NCBI GenBank assembly: GCA_044506885.1
Contig: JBIQKC010000007.1
Span: forward strand, 17,813-81,812
From: Croceibacterium_A sp044506885
GTDB lineage: Bacteria > Pseudomonadota > Alphaproteobacteria > Sphingomonadales > Sphingomonadaceae
Direction of reading: 5' to 3'
Length of the DNA stretch: 64,000 nucleotides
Shown: positions 15,019-23,133 of the stretch, piece by piece
Position numbering within the stretch: the first letter of the stretch is position 1
How the letters are laid out: every line of letters starts with the position of its first letter
Made by a program: the position numbers and the translations under genes
Notes under the pieces: generated by a model
What the model saw: the letters and a program-made list of their open reading frames with translations, nothing else
Told to the model about the DNA's origin: nothing
The model's database searches: none

Positions 15019-15177
15019 TCAATCCTCGCCGCCGCCCTTCTTCTTGCCCATCAGGCCGAACGCGAGCCCGATGGCGATGCCGATGCCGATACCCACGCCG
15101 ATGTTGTCCATCGCCACGCCGAACGCCACGCCGATGGCGATGCCGATCGCCAGGTTCATGCCCTTGAAGCCGTTCAT
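15019..15177 (-). CDS. Glycine-zipper-like small membrane peptide coupled to ligA
   Basis: A 52-aa open reading frame whose ATG overlaps the ligA stop (ATGA). After MNGFKGMN it consists of two alternating Gly/Ile/Ala helices (AIGIAIGVAFGVAMDNIG and VGIGIGIAIGLAFGL), which is the glycine-zipper pattern, and ends in KKKGGGED. It could insert in a membrane or oligomerise. The DNA is a short imperfect tandem repeat of GGCATCGGCATCGCC-like units, so homology could be mimicked by composition. Short for most gene finders, but coupling and composition support it. Confidence 0.6.
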   Translation of the reverse strand: MNGFKGMNLAIGIAIGVAFGVAMDNIGVGIGIGIAIGLAFGLMGKKKGGGED

Positions 15178-17288
15178 CCCGCTTCCTTCACGATTGCCGC
15201 CCAGCCTGCTTCGTCGATCACCTCGATCCCGAGTTCGGCCGCCTTCTTGAGCTTGCTTCCCGCGCCCGGCCCGGCGACCACGAGGTCGGTCTGCGCGCTG
15301 ACCGAGCCCGCCGCCCGCGCGCCCAGCCGTTCGGCCTGCGCCTTGGCCTCGTCACGGCTCATGGTTTCGAGCTTGCCGGTGAACACCACGGTCTTGCCCG
15401 ACACCGGGCTGGCCAGCGTTTCGACCACGTATTCGGGCGGATCGACTTCGCCGAGCAGATCGGCCCAGACTTGGCGATTGTGCTCCTCGTGGAAGAAGTC
15501 GCCCAGCGCTTCGACCACCACCGGGCCGACGCCCTCGATGCCGGTCAATTCGGCGCTCGCCCCCTCATCGCCCGCACGCGCGCGCTCGGCGGCTTCGCGC
15601 AGCGCGGGGAGCGTGTGGAAACGCTTCATCAGATCGCGCGCGGTGACCGCGCCGACATGGCGAATGCCGAGCCCGAACAGCAGCCGCGCCGCATCGGGGC
15701 GGCGCTTGGCTTCGATAGAAGCCAACAGGTTATCCACAGACTTGTCCTGCCAGCCTTCGCGCCCGACCAGGTCGCCGCGACGGCGGTGGAGGCGAAAGAT
15801 GTCGCCCGGCCCCTTGGCCAGCCAGCCCAGTTCCAGGAACTCTGCGATGGACTTCTCGCCCAGCCCTTCGATGTCGAGCGCGCCGCGGCTGGCGAAGTGG
15901 CGCAGCCGCTCGAACTGCTGCGCCTTGCACACGAGGCCGCCGGTGCAGCGCACATCGACCTCGCCCTCTGCCGCTACCGCCTCGCTTCCGCACACCGGGC
16001 AATGATCGGGGAACACAAACGGCTCGCGCGGCTCCTCGCGGGTGAGGTTCTCGACTACCTGCGGGATCACGTCGCCTGCGCGCTGCAACACCACCCGGTC
16101 GCCCACGCGCACGCCGAGGCGGGCGATCTCGTCGCGGTTGTGCAGCGTGACGTTGGTCACCGTCACGCCGCCGACCAGCACCGGCTTCAGGCGCCCGACC
16201 GGCGTCAGTTTGCCGGTGCGCCCGACCTGGATGTCGATCGCCAGCAATTCCGTCTCGGCGCGCTCGGCGGGGAACTTGTGCGCCATTCCCCAGCGCGGCG
16301 CCTTGGCCACGAACCCGAGCCGGGCCTGCCAGTCGAGCCGGTCCACCTTATAGACCACGCCGTCGATGTCGTAGGGCAGGTCCGCGCGCCGAGCCGCGAT
16401 CTTCGCATATTGCCGCAACATGTCGTCAAGCGACTGGCAGCACACGAGATCGGGCGAAACCGCAAAGCCCCATTCGCCAAGCCGCCCCATCACGCCGAAC
16501 TGCGTGTCCGCCGGCAGTTCGCTGGCCGCGCCCCAGCCATGCGCGAAGAAACGCAACGGGCGCTGTGCGGTCACCGCCGCATCCTTCTGCCGCAGCGATC
16601 CCGCCGCCGCGTTGCGCGGGTTGGCGAACTGGCGCACGCCCGCCGGATCAAACGCCTCGCCCCTCGCTTCCGCCCGCGCACGCCCTTCTTCCATCAGGCG
16701 CGAATTGAGCGCGGTAAATGCCTGTTTCTCCATGTAGACTTCGCCGCGAACTTCGAACACGGCGGGTATCTTCCCCGCTCCCTTCAAGCGCTGCGGAATG
16801 TCGGCGATATGCCGCACATTCGCGGTCACGTCCTCGCCGACCAGCCCGTCGCCGCGGGTCGCCGCGCGCACCAGCACGCCGTCTTCGTAGCGCAGCGAGC
16901 ATGAGAGCCCGTCGATCTTGTCCTCGGCGGTAAACGCGATCGGCTCGTCCTCGGGCAAGTTCAGATAGCGCCGCACGCGCGCCACGAACTCCGCTACCTC
17001 CTCGTCAGCAAACGCGTTGTCGAGGCTCATCATCCGAACCTCGTGAGTCACTTTGCCCAGCGGCGAGGCGGCAATCTCATGCCCCACCTTGCGCGACGGC
17101 GAATCCTTGCGCACGAGATGCGGAAACGCCGCCTCCAACTCGGCATTGCGCCGCACCAGCGCGTCGTACTCCGCGTCCGAAATTTCCGGCGAATCCTCGG
17201 CGTGATAGAGCCGGTCGTGCCGTGCGACGGCCTTCGCCAGCCGCATCAGTTCGTTGGCGGCTTCGGCTTCGGAAATGTCCGCTGTCAC
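15174..17288 (-). CDS. ligA: NAD-dependent DNA ligase
   Basis: A 704-aa ligase starting at GTG (17288), which overlaps the upstream stop (GTGA). Order of domains: Ia (residues 10-75), adenylation with nucleophile Lys124 in AEDKIDGLSC, OB fold (IQVGRTGKLTPVGRL), four-Cys zinc finger (CPVCGSEA then CTGGLVCKAQ), helix-hairpin-helix repeats and a C-terminal BRCT domain (SPVSGKTVVFTGKLE). It seals nicks in replication and repair. It lies fourth in a coupled run after recN, a sensible pairing of repair functions. Confidence 0.97.
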   Translation of the reverse strand: MTADISEAEAANELMRLAKAVARHDRLYHAEDSPEISDAEYDALVRRNAELEAAFPHLVRKDSPSRKVGHEIAASPLGKVTHEVRMMSLDNAFADEEVAEFVARVRRYLNLPEDEPIAFTAEDKIDGLSCSLRYEDGVLVRAATRGDGLVGEDVTANVRHIADIPQRLKGAGKIPAVFEVRGEVYMEKQAFTALNSRLMEEGRARAEARGEAFDPAGVRQFANPRNAAAGSLRQKDAAVTAQRPLRFFAHGWGAASELPADTQFGVMGRLGEWGFAVSPDLVCCQSLDDMLRQYAKIAARRADLPYDIDGVVYKVDRLDWQARLGFVAKAPRWGMAHKFPAERAETELLAIDIQVGRTGKLTPVGRLKPVLVGGVTVTNVTLHNRDEIARLGVRVGDRVVLQRAGDVIPQVVENLTREEPREPFVFPDHCPVCGSEAVAAEGEVDVRCTGGLVCKAQQFERLRHFASRGALDIEGLGEKSIAEFLELGWLAKGPGDIFRLHRRRGDLVGREGWQDKSVDNLLASIEAKRRPDAARLLFGLGIRHVGAVTARDLMKRFHTLPALREAAERARAGDEGASAELTGIEGVGPVVVEALGDFFHEEHNRQVWADLLGEVDPPEYVVETLASPVSGKTVVFTGKLETMSRDEAKAQAERLGARAAGSVSAQTDLVVAGPGAGSKLKKAAELGIEVIDEAGWAAIVKEAG

Positions 17289-17689
17289 CTGCCCCACCCG
17301 ATCGGCCGCGTTTCGGCCCGCGCGCCGAAGCCGGCGATGATCGGCCGCGCCTTCTCGATCGCCTGCCGCACGGCGGGCAGCTTCAGGCTGTTCGCATGAT
17401 CGGTCCTGGTCCGCCATATCTCGGTAATCCAGATCGCGTCGGGATCCGCGAGATCCTCGGCCACGACATAGGCCAGGTTGCCGGGCATGTCGGCAGCGCC
17501 TTCCAGCAGGTAGGTCAACAGCTCTTCCCGCCTGCCTGGCATGGCTTTCACTTCGCCCACCAACCCGAACATCTCTTCCATCGAAGCAGCCTTTCCGGAA
17601 ACGTCCGTGAAACCCGTCAGCAACATCGCTGTCGCTCCGCAGGCGAACTGACGGCGCGTCGATCCCAACCCGAACGCAATCCCGCTCAC
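17285..17689 (-). CDS. Exported antibiotic-biosynthesis-monooxygenase-domain protein
   Basis: A 134-aa protein from the GTG at 17689, overlapping the upstream stop (GTGA). Residues 10-34 look like a Tat signal (STRRQFACGATAMLL). The mature part is an ABM-type ferredoxin-like dimeric barrel: FGLVGEVKAMPGRREELLTYLL, then DPDAIWITEIWRTRTDHANSL. YgiN-like members act on quinols, but the catalytic role is not certain. A shorter start at the ATG at about 17626 would give a cytosolic protein; the coupled start with a signal is preferred. Confidence 0.78.
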   Translation of the reverse strand: MSGIAFGLGSTRRQFACGATAMLLTGFTDVSGKAASMEEMFGLVGEVKAMPGRREELLTYLLEGAADMPGNLAYVVAEDLADPDAIWITEIWRTRTDHANSLKLPAVRQAIEKARPIIAGFGARAETRPIGWGR

Positions 17690-18111
17690 TCCGCGATGAC
17701 CCGCATGTCGCCGTCGAAGCGCCACGCGCCATCCACGAACCGCATCGCGTAGCGCATCGCTGGCGCGCCCGGTCGCGTGGCCCAGCCGCCGCACAGCGCG
17801 TCGCTCGCGCAGGCGAAGCCGTAAACCCGCACTGCCGCATCGCCTTCGCCGCATTGCGAAGCCGGTGAAAGGCGCGCGAACCGCTCGATCAGCGCCTTCT
17901 CCTGTGCGGCTGTCAGCGGTTCAGGCTCCAGCCTGGCGCACGTCGCCGGACCGCTTGCTCCGGCGCCGGCGAAGTGCGCGGTCAGCACATGCTCGAACAG
18001 CGCCAACACCGGCTGCTCGGGGTCGTGCGCCAGCTTCGGCAACGGGCCGTTGCCGCCTGAAACGCAGGCGGCGAGGGCGAGCATGATCGAAGGAACCAGC
18101 AGCTTTGTCAT
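17686..18111 (-). CDS. Hypothetical lipoprotein
   Basis: A 141-aa protein, start overlapping the recN stop (ATGA). A lipobox LALAAC at residues 13-18 predicts a lipid-anchored envelope protein. The mature part has four further cysteines (ATCARLE, SQCGEG, FACASDALCGG) that may form disulfides, and ends in a sheet-like MRFVDGAWRFDGDM segment. The family is not recognised. It sits between recN and the ABM-domain gene in the same coupled operon. Confidence 0.75.
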   Translation of the reverse strand: MTKLLVPSIMLALAACVSGGNGPLPKLAHDPEQPVLALFEHVLTAHFAGAGASGPATCARLEPEPLTAAQEKALIERFARLSPASQCGEGDAAVRVYGFACASDALCGGWATRPGAPAMRYAMRFVDGAWRFDGDMRVIAE

Positions 18112-19775
18112 ACGCCCTCCAGCAAGCGGTCGGCCTGCGCGCGCGCTTCGGTGGTGATTTCCGCTCCGCTCAGCATCCGCGCGATTTCTTCCTGCCGGCC
18201 AGCCGCGTCGAGCAACGCCACCGACGTACGCGTCACCGTGCCCTCGCTCGATTTCTCGATCAGATAGTGCGTTCCGCCGCGCGCCGCGACCTGGGGGCTG
18301 TGAGTCACAGCCAGCAACTGGCCCCCGCCGCCGGCCAGCCGCGCCAGCCGTTCGCCAATCGCGCTCGCCACCGCGCCGCCAACGCCGCGGTCGATCTCGT
18401 CGAAGATCACCGTCGCCGCCCCGCCCTGCTCGGCCAGCGCGACTTTCAGCGCGAGGATGAAGCGCGACAGCTCGCCGCCGCTGGCGATCTTGGTGAGCGG
18501 GGCGAAGTCGGCGCCGGGATTGGTCGCGATCAGAAACTCCACCGCATCGATGCCCTGCGCGCCCCAGCGCTCCTCGGGCAGTTCGGTCACCGCAGTGCGG
18601 AAGCGCGCCGCATCGAGCTTGAGCGGCGCCAGTTCCGCCGCCACGGCCTGGTCCAGTCGCGCCCCCGCCGCGATGCGCGCGGCATGGAGCGCCTCCGCCC
18701 GCGCGCGATAATCCTGCCTCGCCTTCGCCGCCGCGCTTTTCAGTTCGTTCACGTGCGCGTCCCCGGCCTCGATCGCATCGAGCCGCGCCCGCAGCGCGCG
18801 CATCGTCGCCGGCAGCTCGTCGGGCTGGCATCCGTGCTTGCGAGCCAGGGCGCGCAGCTCGAACAGCCGGGTTTCGATGCGGTCGAGTTCGGCCGGGTCG
18901 AAAGTCAGCGCTTCGGCCGCCTTCTCCAGCTTCTCTTCGGCCTCGCCAGCTTCGATCGTCGCGCGATCGAGCGCCGCCAGCGCTTCGGCCAACAGCGCGT
19001 ATTCGCCGGCGATCCGGTCGAGCCGCCGCGCCGCGCCGCGCAATTGCGCCAGCGCCGAATCCGACCCGTCCCACACCAGCCGCAACGCTTCGAGGTCGCC
19101 CGCCAGCTTCTCGCCCTTCTGCATGTCGGCGCGCGCCAGCGCGAGCCGCTCCTCCTCGCCTTCCTCGGGCGCGATCGCGGTCAGTTCGGCGAGATGCGCC
19201 AGCAAAAGCTCCTGATCGGCTTTGGCTTGGGCGACGCCGGCCCGCGCCGCATCGAGCGTCGCCTCCGCCGCACGCCACCTGGCCCAGGCGTCTTCCATCC
19301 CGGCGAGGTCCGCGACAGCGTAGCGATCGAGCAGCGCCCGATGGCCGCGCGGGTTCGCCAGCCCGCGATCGTCGTGCTGACCGTGCAGTTCCACCAGCGC
19401 CGGTGCGATCTCGCGCAGCAAGGCGACGCCGACCGGCTGATCGTTGACGAAGGCCTTGCTGCCCCCATCGGCCTTGACCCGCCGCTTCAGGATCAGCGGT
19501 TCGCCGGGTTCGAGATCGACTTCTGCTTCGGCGAGCGCGGCGCGGATCGGTTCGGGCAAGGCGGAAAATTCGAACGTCGCGACGACGCTCGCCTGCTCTT
19601 CCCCCGCACGCACCAGCGCGGTTTCCGCGCGGCTGCCGAGCGCCAGCCCCAGCGCATCGAGCAGGATCGACTTGCCCGCGCCCGTCTCGCCGGTAAGCAC
19701 CCCGAGGCCCGGCCCGAAGGTGAGGTCGAGCGCCTCAATCAGGACGACGTTGCGGATCGCGAGCGAGGTCAGCAT
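18108..19775 (-). CDS. recN: DNA repair protein RecN
   Basis: A 555-aa SMC-like ATPase. The start was set at the ATG at 19775, giving MLTSLAIRNVVLIEALDL, the usual RecN beginning; the frame remains open upstream but without homology. Walker A GETGAGKS is at residues 29-36, long coiled-coil arms fill the middle, and the C-terminal signature and Walker B (VIFDEIDRGVGGAVA) are intact. It acts in double-strand-break repair. The ribosome site region overlaps a copy of the AGGGTCAGGACCC palindrome. Confidence 0.96.
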   Translation of the reverse strand: MLTSLAIRNVVLIEALDLTFGPGLGVLTGETGAGKSILLDALGLALGSRAETALVRAGEEQASVVATFEFSALPEPIRAALAEAEVDLEPGEPLILKRRVKADGGSKAFVNDQPVGVALLREIAPALVELHGQHDDRGLANPRGHRALLDRYAVADLAGMEDAWARWRAAEATLDAARAGVAQAKADQELLLAHLAELTAIAPEEGEEERLALARADMQKGEKLAGDLEALRLVWDGSDSALAQLRGAARRLDRIAGEYALLAEALAALDRATIEAGEAEEKLEKAAEALTFDPAELDRIETRLFELRALARKHGCQPDELPATMRALRARLDAIEAGDAHVNELKSAAAKARQDYRARAEALHAARIAAGARLDQAVAAELAPLKLDAARFRTAVTELPEERWGAQGIDAVEFLIATNPGADFAPLTKIASGGELSRFILALKVALAEQGGAATVIFDEIDRGVGGAVASAIGERLARLAGGGGQLLAVTHSPQVAARGGTHYLIEKSSEGTVTRTSVALLDAAGRQEEIARMLSGAEITTEARAQADRLLEGV

Positions 19776-19784
19776 GGCGCTGTC

Positions 19785-19800
19785 ATGGGTCCTGACCCTA
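19785..19800. repeat. Solo copy of AGGGTCAGGACCC palindrome upstream of recN
   Basis: ATGGGTCCTGACCCTA reads TAGGGTCAGGACCCAT on the recN strand, and its 16 bases are identical to the left end of the element at 54343-54608 (from 54342). It ends 9 bp before the recN start codon, where the ribosome site should be. Confidence 0.7.
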
Positions 19801-19944
19801 GCCTTACGAGCGCTCGGGGCGCGGCGCAACGCCGCGTCTCTCGTCGACCGCACGCAATCGAAGCCAATCCGTGAGAAGGATTTGTTAATGAAGATATGAC
19901 GATATGGGTGTGGATAACTCAGGGGACAGAGGCGCCGGGGGTCG

Positions 19945-20271
19945 ATGACGGTACTCACAATCCGCAGCCACAGACGATACGCCCTGCGCCAGCCCGTGCT
20001 GCTGGGCAAGCCGGGGCGACGCGCGGCCGAAGGCCTCCTCATCGAACTGTCCGCCGAAGGCTGCCGCATCAGCAACCTTGCCCGCGGCGAGTTCGTCACC
20101 GGCGAAACGGTGACGGTGGAACTCGACGACCTGCGCCTCGATGGCCGCGTGCGCTGGGCGCATGACGGCGTGGCCGGCATCCGCCTCGAACAGCCGCTGT
20201 TTTCCAGCCAGCTCGGCGAAATCGTGTCTCGGGGGCGCGATCAGAGTCCGGCCCCGCGCTACGGAACCTGA
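19945..20271 (+). CDS. PilZ domain protein
   Basis: A 108-aa single PilZ domain. RRYALRQPV near the N-terminus supplies the RxxxR-like c-di-GMP contact, and LSAEGCRI corresponds to the (D/N)xSxxG motif, here with Ala-Glu in place of the usual residues. LRLDGRVRWAHDGVAGIRLEQ completes the barrel. It would act as a c-di-GMP effector, though the altered motif leaves ligand binding open. It is inserted in the opposite direction between bamD and recN, which are often neighbours. Confidence 0.88.
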   Translation: MTVLTIRSHRRYALRQPVLLGKPGRRAAEGLLIELSAEGCRISNLARGEFVTGETVTVELDDLRLDGRVRWAHDGVAGIRLEQPLFSSQLGEIVSRGRDQSPAPRYGT

Positions 20272-20285
20272 CCGGGATCAGGCGG

Positions 20286-21089
20286 TCAACTCGCGCTCGT
20301 ATTCGGCGCGTGCCGTTCCATCAGCGCATGAGCCCGCTGATACCACTTGCTTCCGGGATAGTTGGCGCCGAGCACCGCGGCGTACTTGCGCGCCTCGACC
20401 GGAATTCCCAGCGCCAGGCTGGTCTCGGTAAGCCGATAGAGCGCCTCGGCCGTATGGCTGGTGGTCTGGTAGTCCTCGACCACGTTCTGGAACCGCATCT
20501 GCGAGGCCAGCCACTGGCCGGTGCGCTGATAGAAGCGGCCGATCTCCATTTCCTTGCCCGCGAGGTGGTCGTTGACCAGGTCGATTTTCAGGCGCGCGTC
20601 CGCGGCATAGGGAGTGGTCGGATAGCGCCGCTGTACGTCGTTGAGCGCAGCCAGCGCCTGTTCGGTTATCTGCTGGTCGCGATCGACGTCGCTGATCTGC
20701 TCGTAATAGCTGAGCGCGATCAGGTAATAGGCGTAGGGCGCGTCCTTGTTGCCGGGATGGATGGTCAGGAAGCGCCGCGCGGTCTCTATCGCCTTGGTAT
20801 AATCCTTGCGCGTGTAGTAGCTGAAGGCGCTCATCAGCTGCGCCCGTCGCGCCCACGGCGAATAGGGATGCTGCCGCTCGACCTCGTCGAACAACGCCGC
20901 CGCGATTTGCGTGTCGCCGCGGTCGAGCCGCGCCTTCGCCGCCGCGTAGAGCGATTCCGCGTCGCGCGCGATATATCCCGTTTCGCTCCGCGATCCCCCG
21001 CCGCCCAGCGCCGCGCAACCGGCAGTCAATGGAAGCAGAACCGCCACTGCGGCCAACGAAGCGATCCTGAGAGGAGAACGAGCGGTCAT
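20286..21089 (-). CDS. bamD: Outer membrane assembly lipoprotein BamD
   Basis: A 267-aa lipoprotein with lipobox LTAGC (Cys25). Five TPR-like repeats follow, including LFDEVERQHPYSPWARRAQ, RRFLTIHPGNKDAPYAYYL and LNDVQRRYPTTPYAADAR, the standard BamD pattern. It supports BamA in inserting beta-barrel proteins in the outer membrane. It is convergent with the PilZ gene and separated by only 14 bp. Confidence 0.95.
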   Translation of the reverse strand: MTARSPLRIASLAAVAVLLPLTAGCAALGGGGSRSETGYIARDAESLYAAAKARLDRGDTQIAAALFDEVERQHPYSPWARRAQLMSAFSYYTRKDYTKAIETARRFLTIHPGNKDAPYAYYLIALSYYEQISDVDRDQQITEQALAALNDVQRRYPTTPYAADARLKIDLVNDHLAGKEMEIGRFYQRTGQWLASQMRFQNVVEDYQTTSHTAEALYRLTETSLALGIPVEARKYAAVLGANYPGSKWYQRAHALMERHAPNTSAS

Positions 21090-21152
21090 GCGCAGCCTAT
21101 AGCCAGCCCGTGGGTGAACGCCAAGTGAAGTGAGAATGCGCGCGGGGCGCTC

Positions 21153-22163
21153 TCAATATCCCCGGTAAACCGCGAATTCGGCGGCTTCGGTCATCGCCCT
21201 CCGGGCGCGGCCGTCGGGGAATCGCGACAGGGCGTCGCGCGCGCGCTCGGCGAAATGGCGCGCACGCTCGCGCGTCGCCTCGATGGCGCCATGCCGGCGG
21301 ATCAGCGACACGGCGTGCGCGAAATCCTCGTCTTCGGTGCGGAACCCGGCGATCGCCTCCTGCCAGAAGACGCGCTCCTCCGCATCGCCCCGCGCATAGG
21401 CGAGAATCGCCGGCAAGGTCATCTTGCCTTCGCGGAAATCGTCGCCGCGGTCCTTGCCCATGTCCTCGGTGCCGCCGTCATAGTCGATGGCATCGTCGAC
21501 CAGCTGGAAAGCGATGCCGAGATTGCGCCCGTAGTCGTCGAGCGCCTGCTCTTCCGCATCGGTGCATTCGGCGACCACCGCGGCGATACGGCTGGCGGCG
21601 GCGAACAACGCCGCGGTCTTCGCGCCGATGATTTGCAGATAGCGTTCCTCGCTGGTTTCGATCCGGCGCTGCGCCGTCAGCTGGTCGACCTCGCCCTGGG
21701 CGATGATGGCGCTGGCCGAACTGAGGATTTTCAGCACCCGGAGGCTTCCATCCTCTACCATCAGCTCGAACGCCCGGCTGAACAGGAAATCGCCGACCAG
21801 GACCGTGGCCGGATTACCGAAGACGATATTGGCCGCATCCTTGCCCCGGCGGGTCTCCGAACCGTCGACCACGTCGTCGTGCAGCAGGGTCGCGGTGTGG
21901 ATGAATTCGACCGCCGCGGCGAGCCGGTGATGGCGCGCGCCCTGATAGCCCACGAGTTCGGCGCCGGCGAGCGTCAGCATCGGCCGCATGCGCTTGCCGC
22001 CCCCGGCGATCAGATGGCCGGCGAGCGCGGGAATGAGCGGGATTTCGCTCTGCATCCGGTCGAGAATGATCGCGTTAACCGCGTTCATCGCGTTGGCCGT
22101 CAGCGACAGGATAGGAGTGAGCGTCGGCTCCTTTACCGGCAATGGGACGACCTCGGCGCTCAT
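21153..22163 (-). CDS. Trans-polyprenyl diphosphate synthase (octaprenyl/decaprenyl type)
   Basis: A 336-aa isoprenyl synthase, start at the ATG at 22163 chosen because upstream sequence lacks family similarity. The two aspartate-rich motifs are DDVVD (residues 96-100) and DDAID (223-227), with GGGKRMRP for the isopentenyl diphosphate site. It would make the ubiquinone side chain. The residues before the first motif suggest a long-chain product, but length cannot be fixed from sequence. Confidence 0.93.
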   Translation of the reverse strand: MSAEVVPLPVKEPTLTPILSLTANAMNAVNAIILDRMQSEIPLIPALAGHLIAGGGKRMRPMLTLAGAELVGYQGARHHRLAAAVEFIHTATLLHDDVVDGSETRRGKDAANIVFGNPATVLVGDFLFSRAFELMVEDGSLRVLKILSSASAIIAQGEVDQLTAQRRIETSEERYLQIIGAKTAALFAAASRIAAVVAECTDAEEQALDDYGRNLGIAFQLVDDAIDYDGGTEDMGKDRGDDFREGKMTLPAILAYARGDAEERVFWQEAIAGFRTEDEDFAHAVSLIRRHGAIEATRERARHFAERARDALSRFPDGRARRAMTEAAEFAVYRGY

Positions 22164-22229
22164 GGGGCCGCAGATGGCCGGTCGAAGCCGTATTGGCAAG
22201 CGTGGAATCCCTGCTAGCGTCCGCCGGCA

Positions 22230-22535
22230 ATGGCCAGCAGACTTCCCGCGCAGCTTTCCGATGAGACGCTCTCGTCGTTCCGCAAGAGCATCGACAATAT
22301 CGACGCAGCCCTGATCCACATGCTCGCCGAACGCTTCCGCATCACCCAGGCGGTCGGCGAATACAAGGCGCGCACGGGCCTGCCGGCCAGCGACCCGGCG
22401 CGAGAAGCGCGGCAGATCGAACGTTTGCGCACGCTCGCCATCGAAGCCGAGCTGGATCCCGAGTTCAGCGAGAAGTTCATTCGCTTCGTCATCGACGAAG
22501 TGATCCGGCACCACCGCCAGGCGGCCGCGAAGTAG
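22230..22535 (+). CDS. AroQ-class chorismate mutase
   Basis: A 101-aa all-helical protein. SFRKSIDNIDAALIHMLAERFRI carries the conserved Arg, Asp and Arg of the AroQ active site, followed by VGEYKARTGLPASDPAREARQ, and VIDEVIRHHR near the C-terminus. It converts chorismate to prephenate on the way to Phe and Tyr. It is divergent from the polyprenyl synthase with a 66-bp shared promoter region and is a free-standing enzyme, not fused to a dehydratase. Confidence 0.92.
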   Translation: MASRLPAQLSDETLSSFRKSIDNIDAALIHMLAERFRITQAVGEYKARTGLPASDPAREARQIERLRTLAIEAELDPEFSEKFIRFVIDEVIRHHRQAAAK

Positions 22536-22558
22536 GCTGCCCGGCGGCGAAGGTCGCG

Positions 22559-23056
22559 TTATCCGAGCGGATTGGTATCCTGACAGCTCTCGTAGACCTG
22601 CCCGATCGCCTCGCGCGCGCCGCTCACCTCGAACGTCGCCTCGACCCAGCGGGCGCGCTCCGGATTGAGGCGGATGCGGAACGTGGTCGCGTCGGCCATG
22701 CCGGGCAATAGCCTGGCGAGCTGGTTCTCGGTGCTCTGGTTCACGGCCGATGCGCTCTGTTCGTAGAAGCGCCAGCGATCGTCGATCGGCGCGCGGTCAT
22801 CGAAACGCAATTCCACCGGGCGCATCTGGAAGCGCGTGTTGTTCGGCGGAACGAGTGGCGTGGGCGTGACCACGATGGCATAGACTTGGCCCCTTCCGGG
22901 CTTGTCGCATTTGACGAGAAGCTGCGCCCCGTCGCTCGCCTGGACGCCCACGCCGCTCGATCCGTCCTCGGCCGAGAAGGCTCCCCAGTTCGAAGTCTGC
23001 GCCTGCGCCGCCGCGGAAACGGTGACCAGCGCGGCTGCAACCAGCAGATACCGCAT
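22559..23056 (-). CDS. Exported hypothetical protein
   Basis: A 165-aa protein with a clear signal peptide (residues 1-19, ending AAAQAQ) and a GAGGGAGA site before the ATG at 23056. Two cysteines (LLVKCDKPG and VYESCQDTN) could form a disulfide. The body is beta-rich (TRFQMRPVELRFDDR, TTFRIRLNPERARWVEATFEV). I do not recognise a named family. It is convergent with the chorismate mutase gene and lies downstream of the two-component operon, so it might be cotranscribed with it. Confidence 0.75.
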   Translation of the reverse strand: MRYLLVAAALVTVSAAAQAQTSNWGAFSAEDGSSGVGVQASDGAQLLVKCDKPGRGQVYAIVVTPTPLVPPNNTRFQMRPVELRFDDRAPIDDRWRFYEQSASAVNQSTENQLARLLPGMADATTFRIRLNPERARWVEATFEVSGAREAIGQVYESCQDTNPLG

Positions 23057-23133
23057 TTTTCTCTCCCTCATTGCTCTTGCAAGCACTTGCGGCGACCGTA
23101 TCCAAACGGGTGCGAGGGCGCAACTTCGGCGGC

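Noticed and set aside
19909..19917. Perfect DnaA box TGTGGATAA upstream of the PilZ gene, with another TTATCCACA inside ligA at 15730-15738
   Set aside because: Single 9-mers with no box cluster, no dnaA, dnaN or hemE nearby; not enough to call an origin.
20255..20290. Short CCTGA/TCAGG dyad between pilZ and bamD as a bidirectional terminator
   Set aside because: Five-base stem without a T-run on either strand is too weak to support a call.
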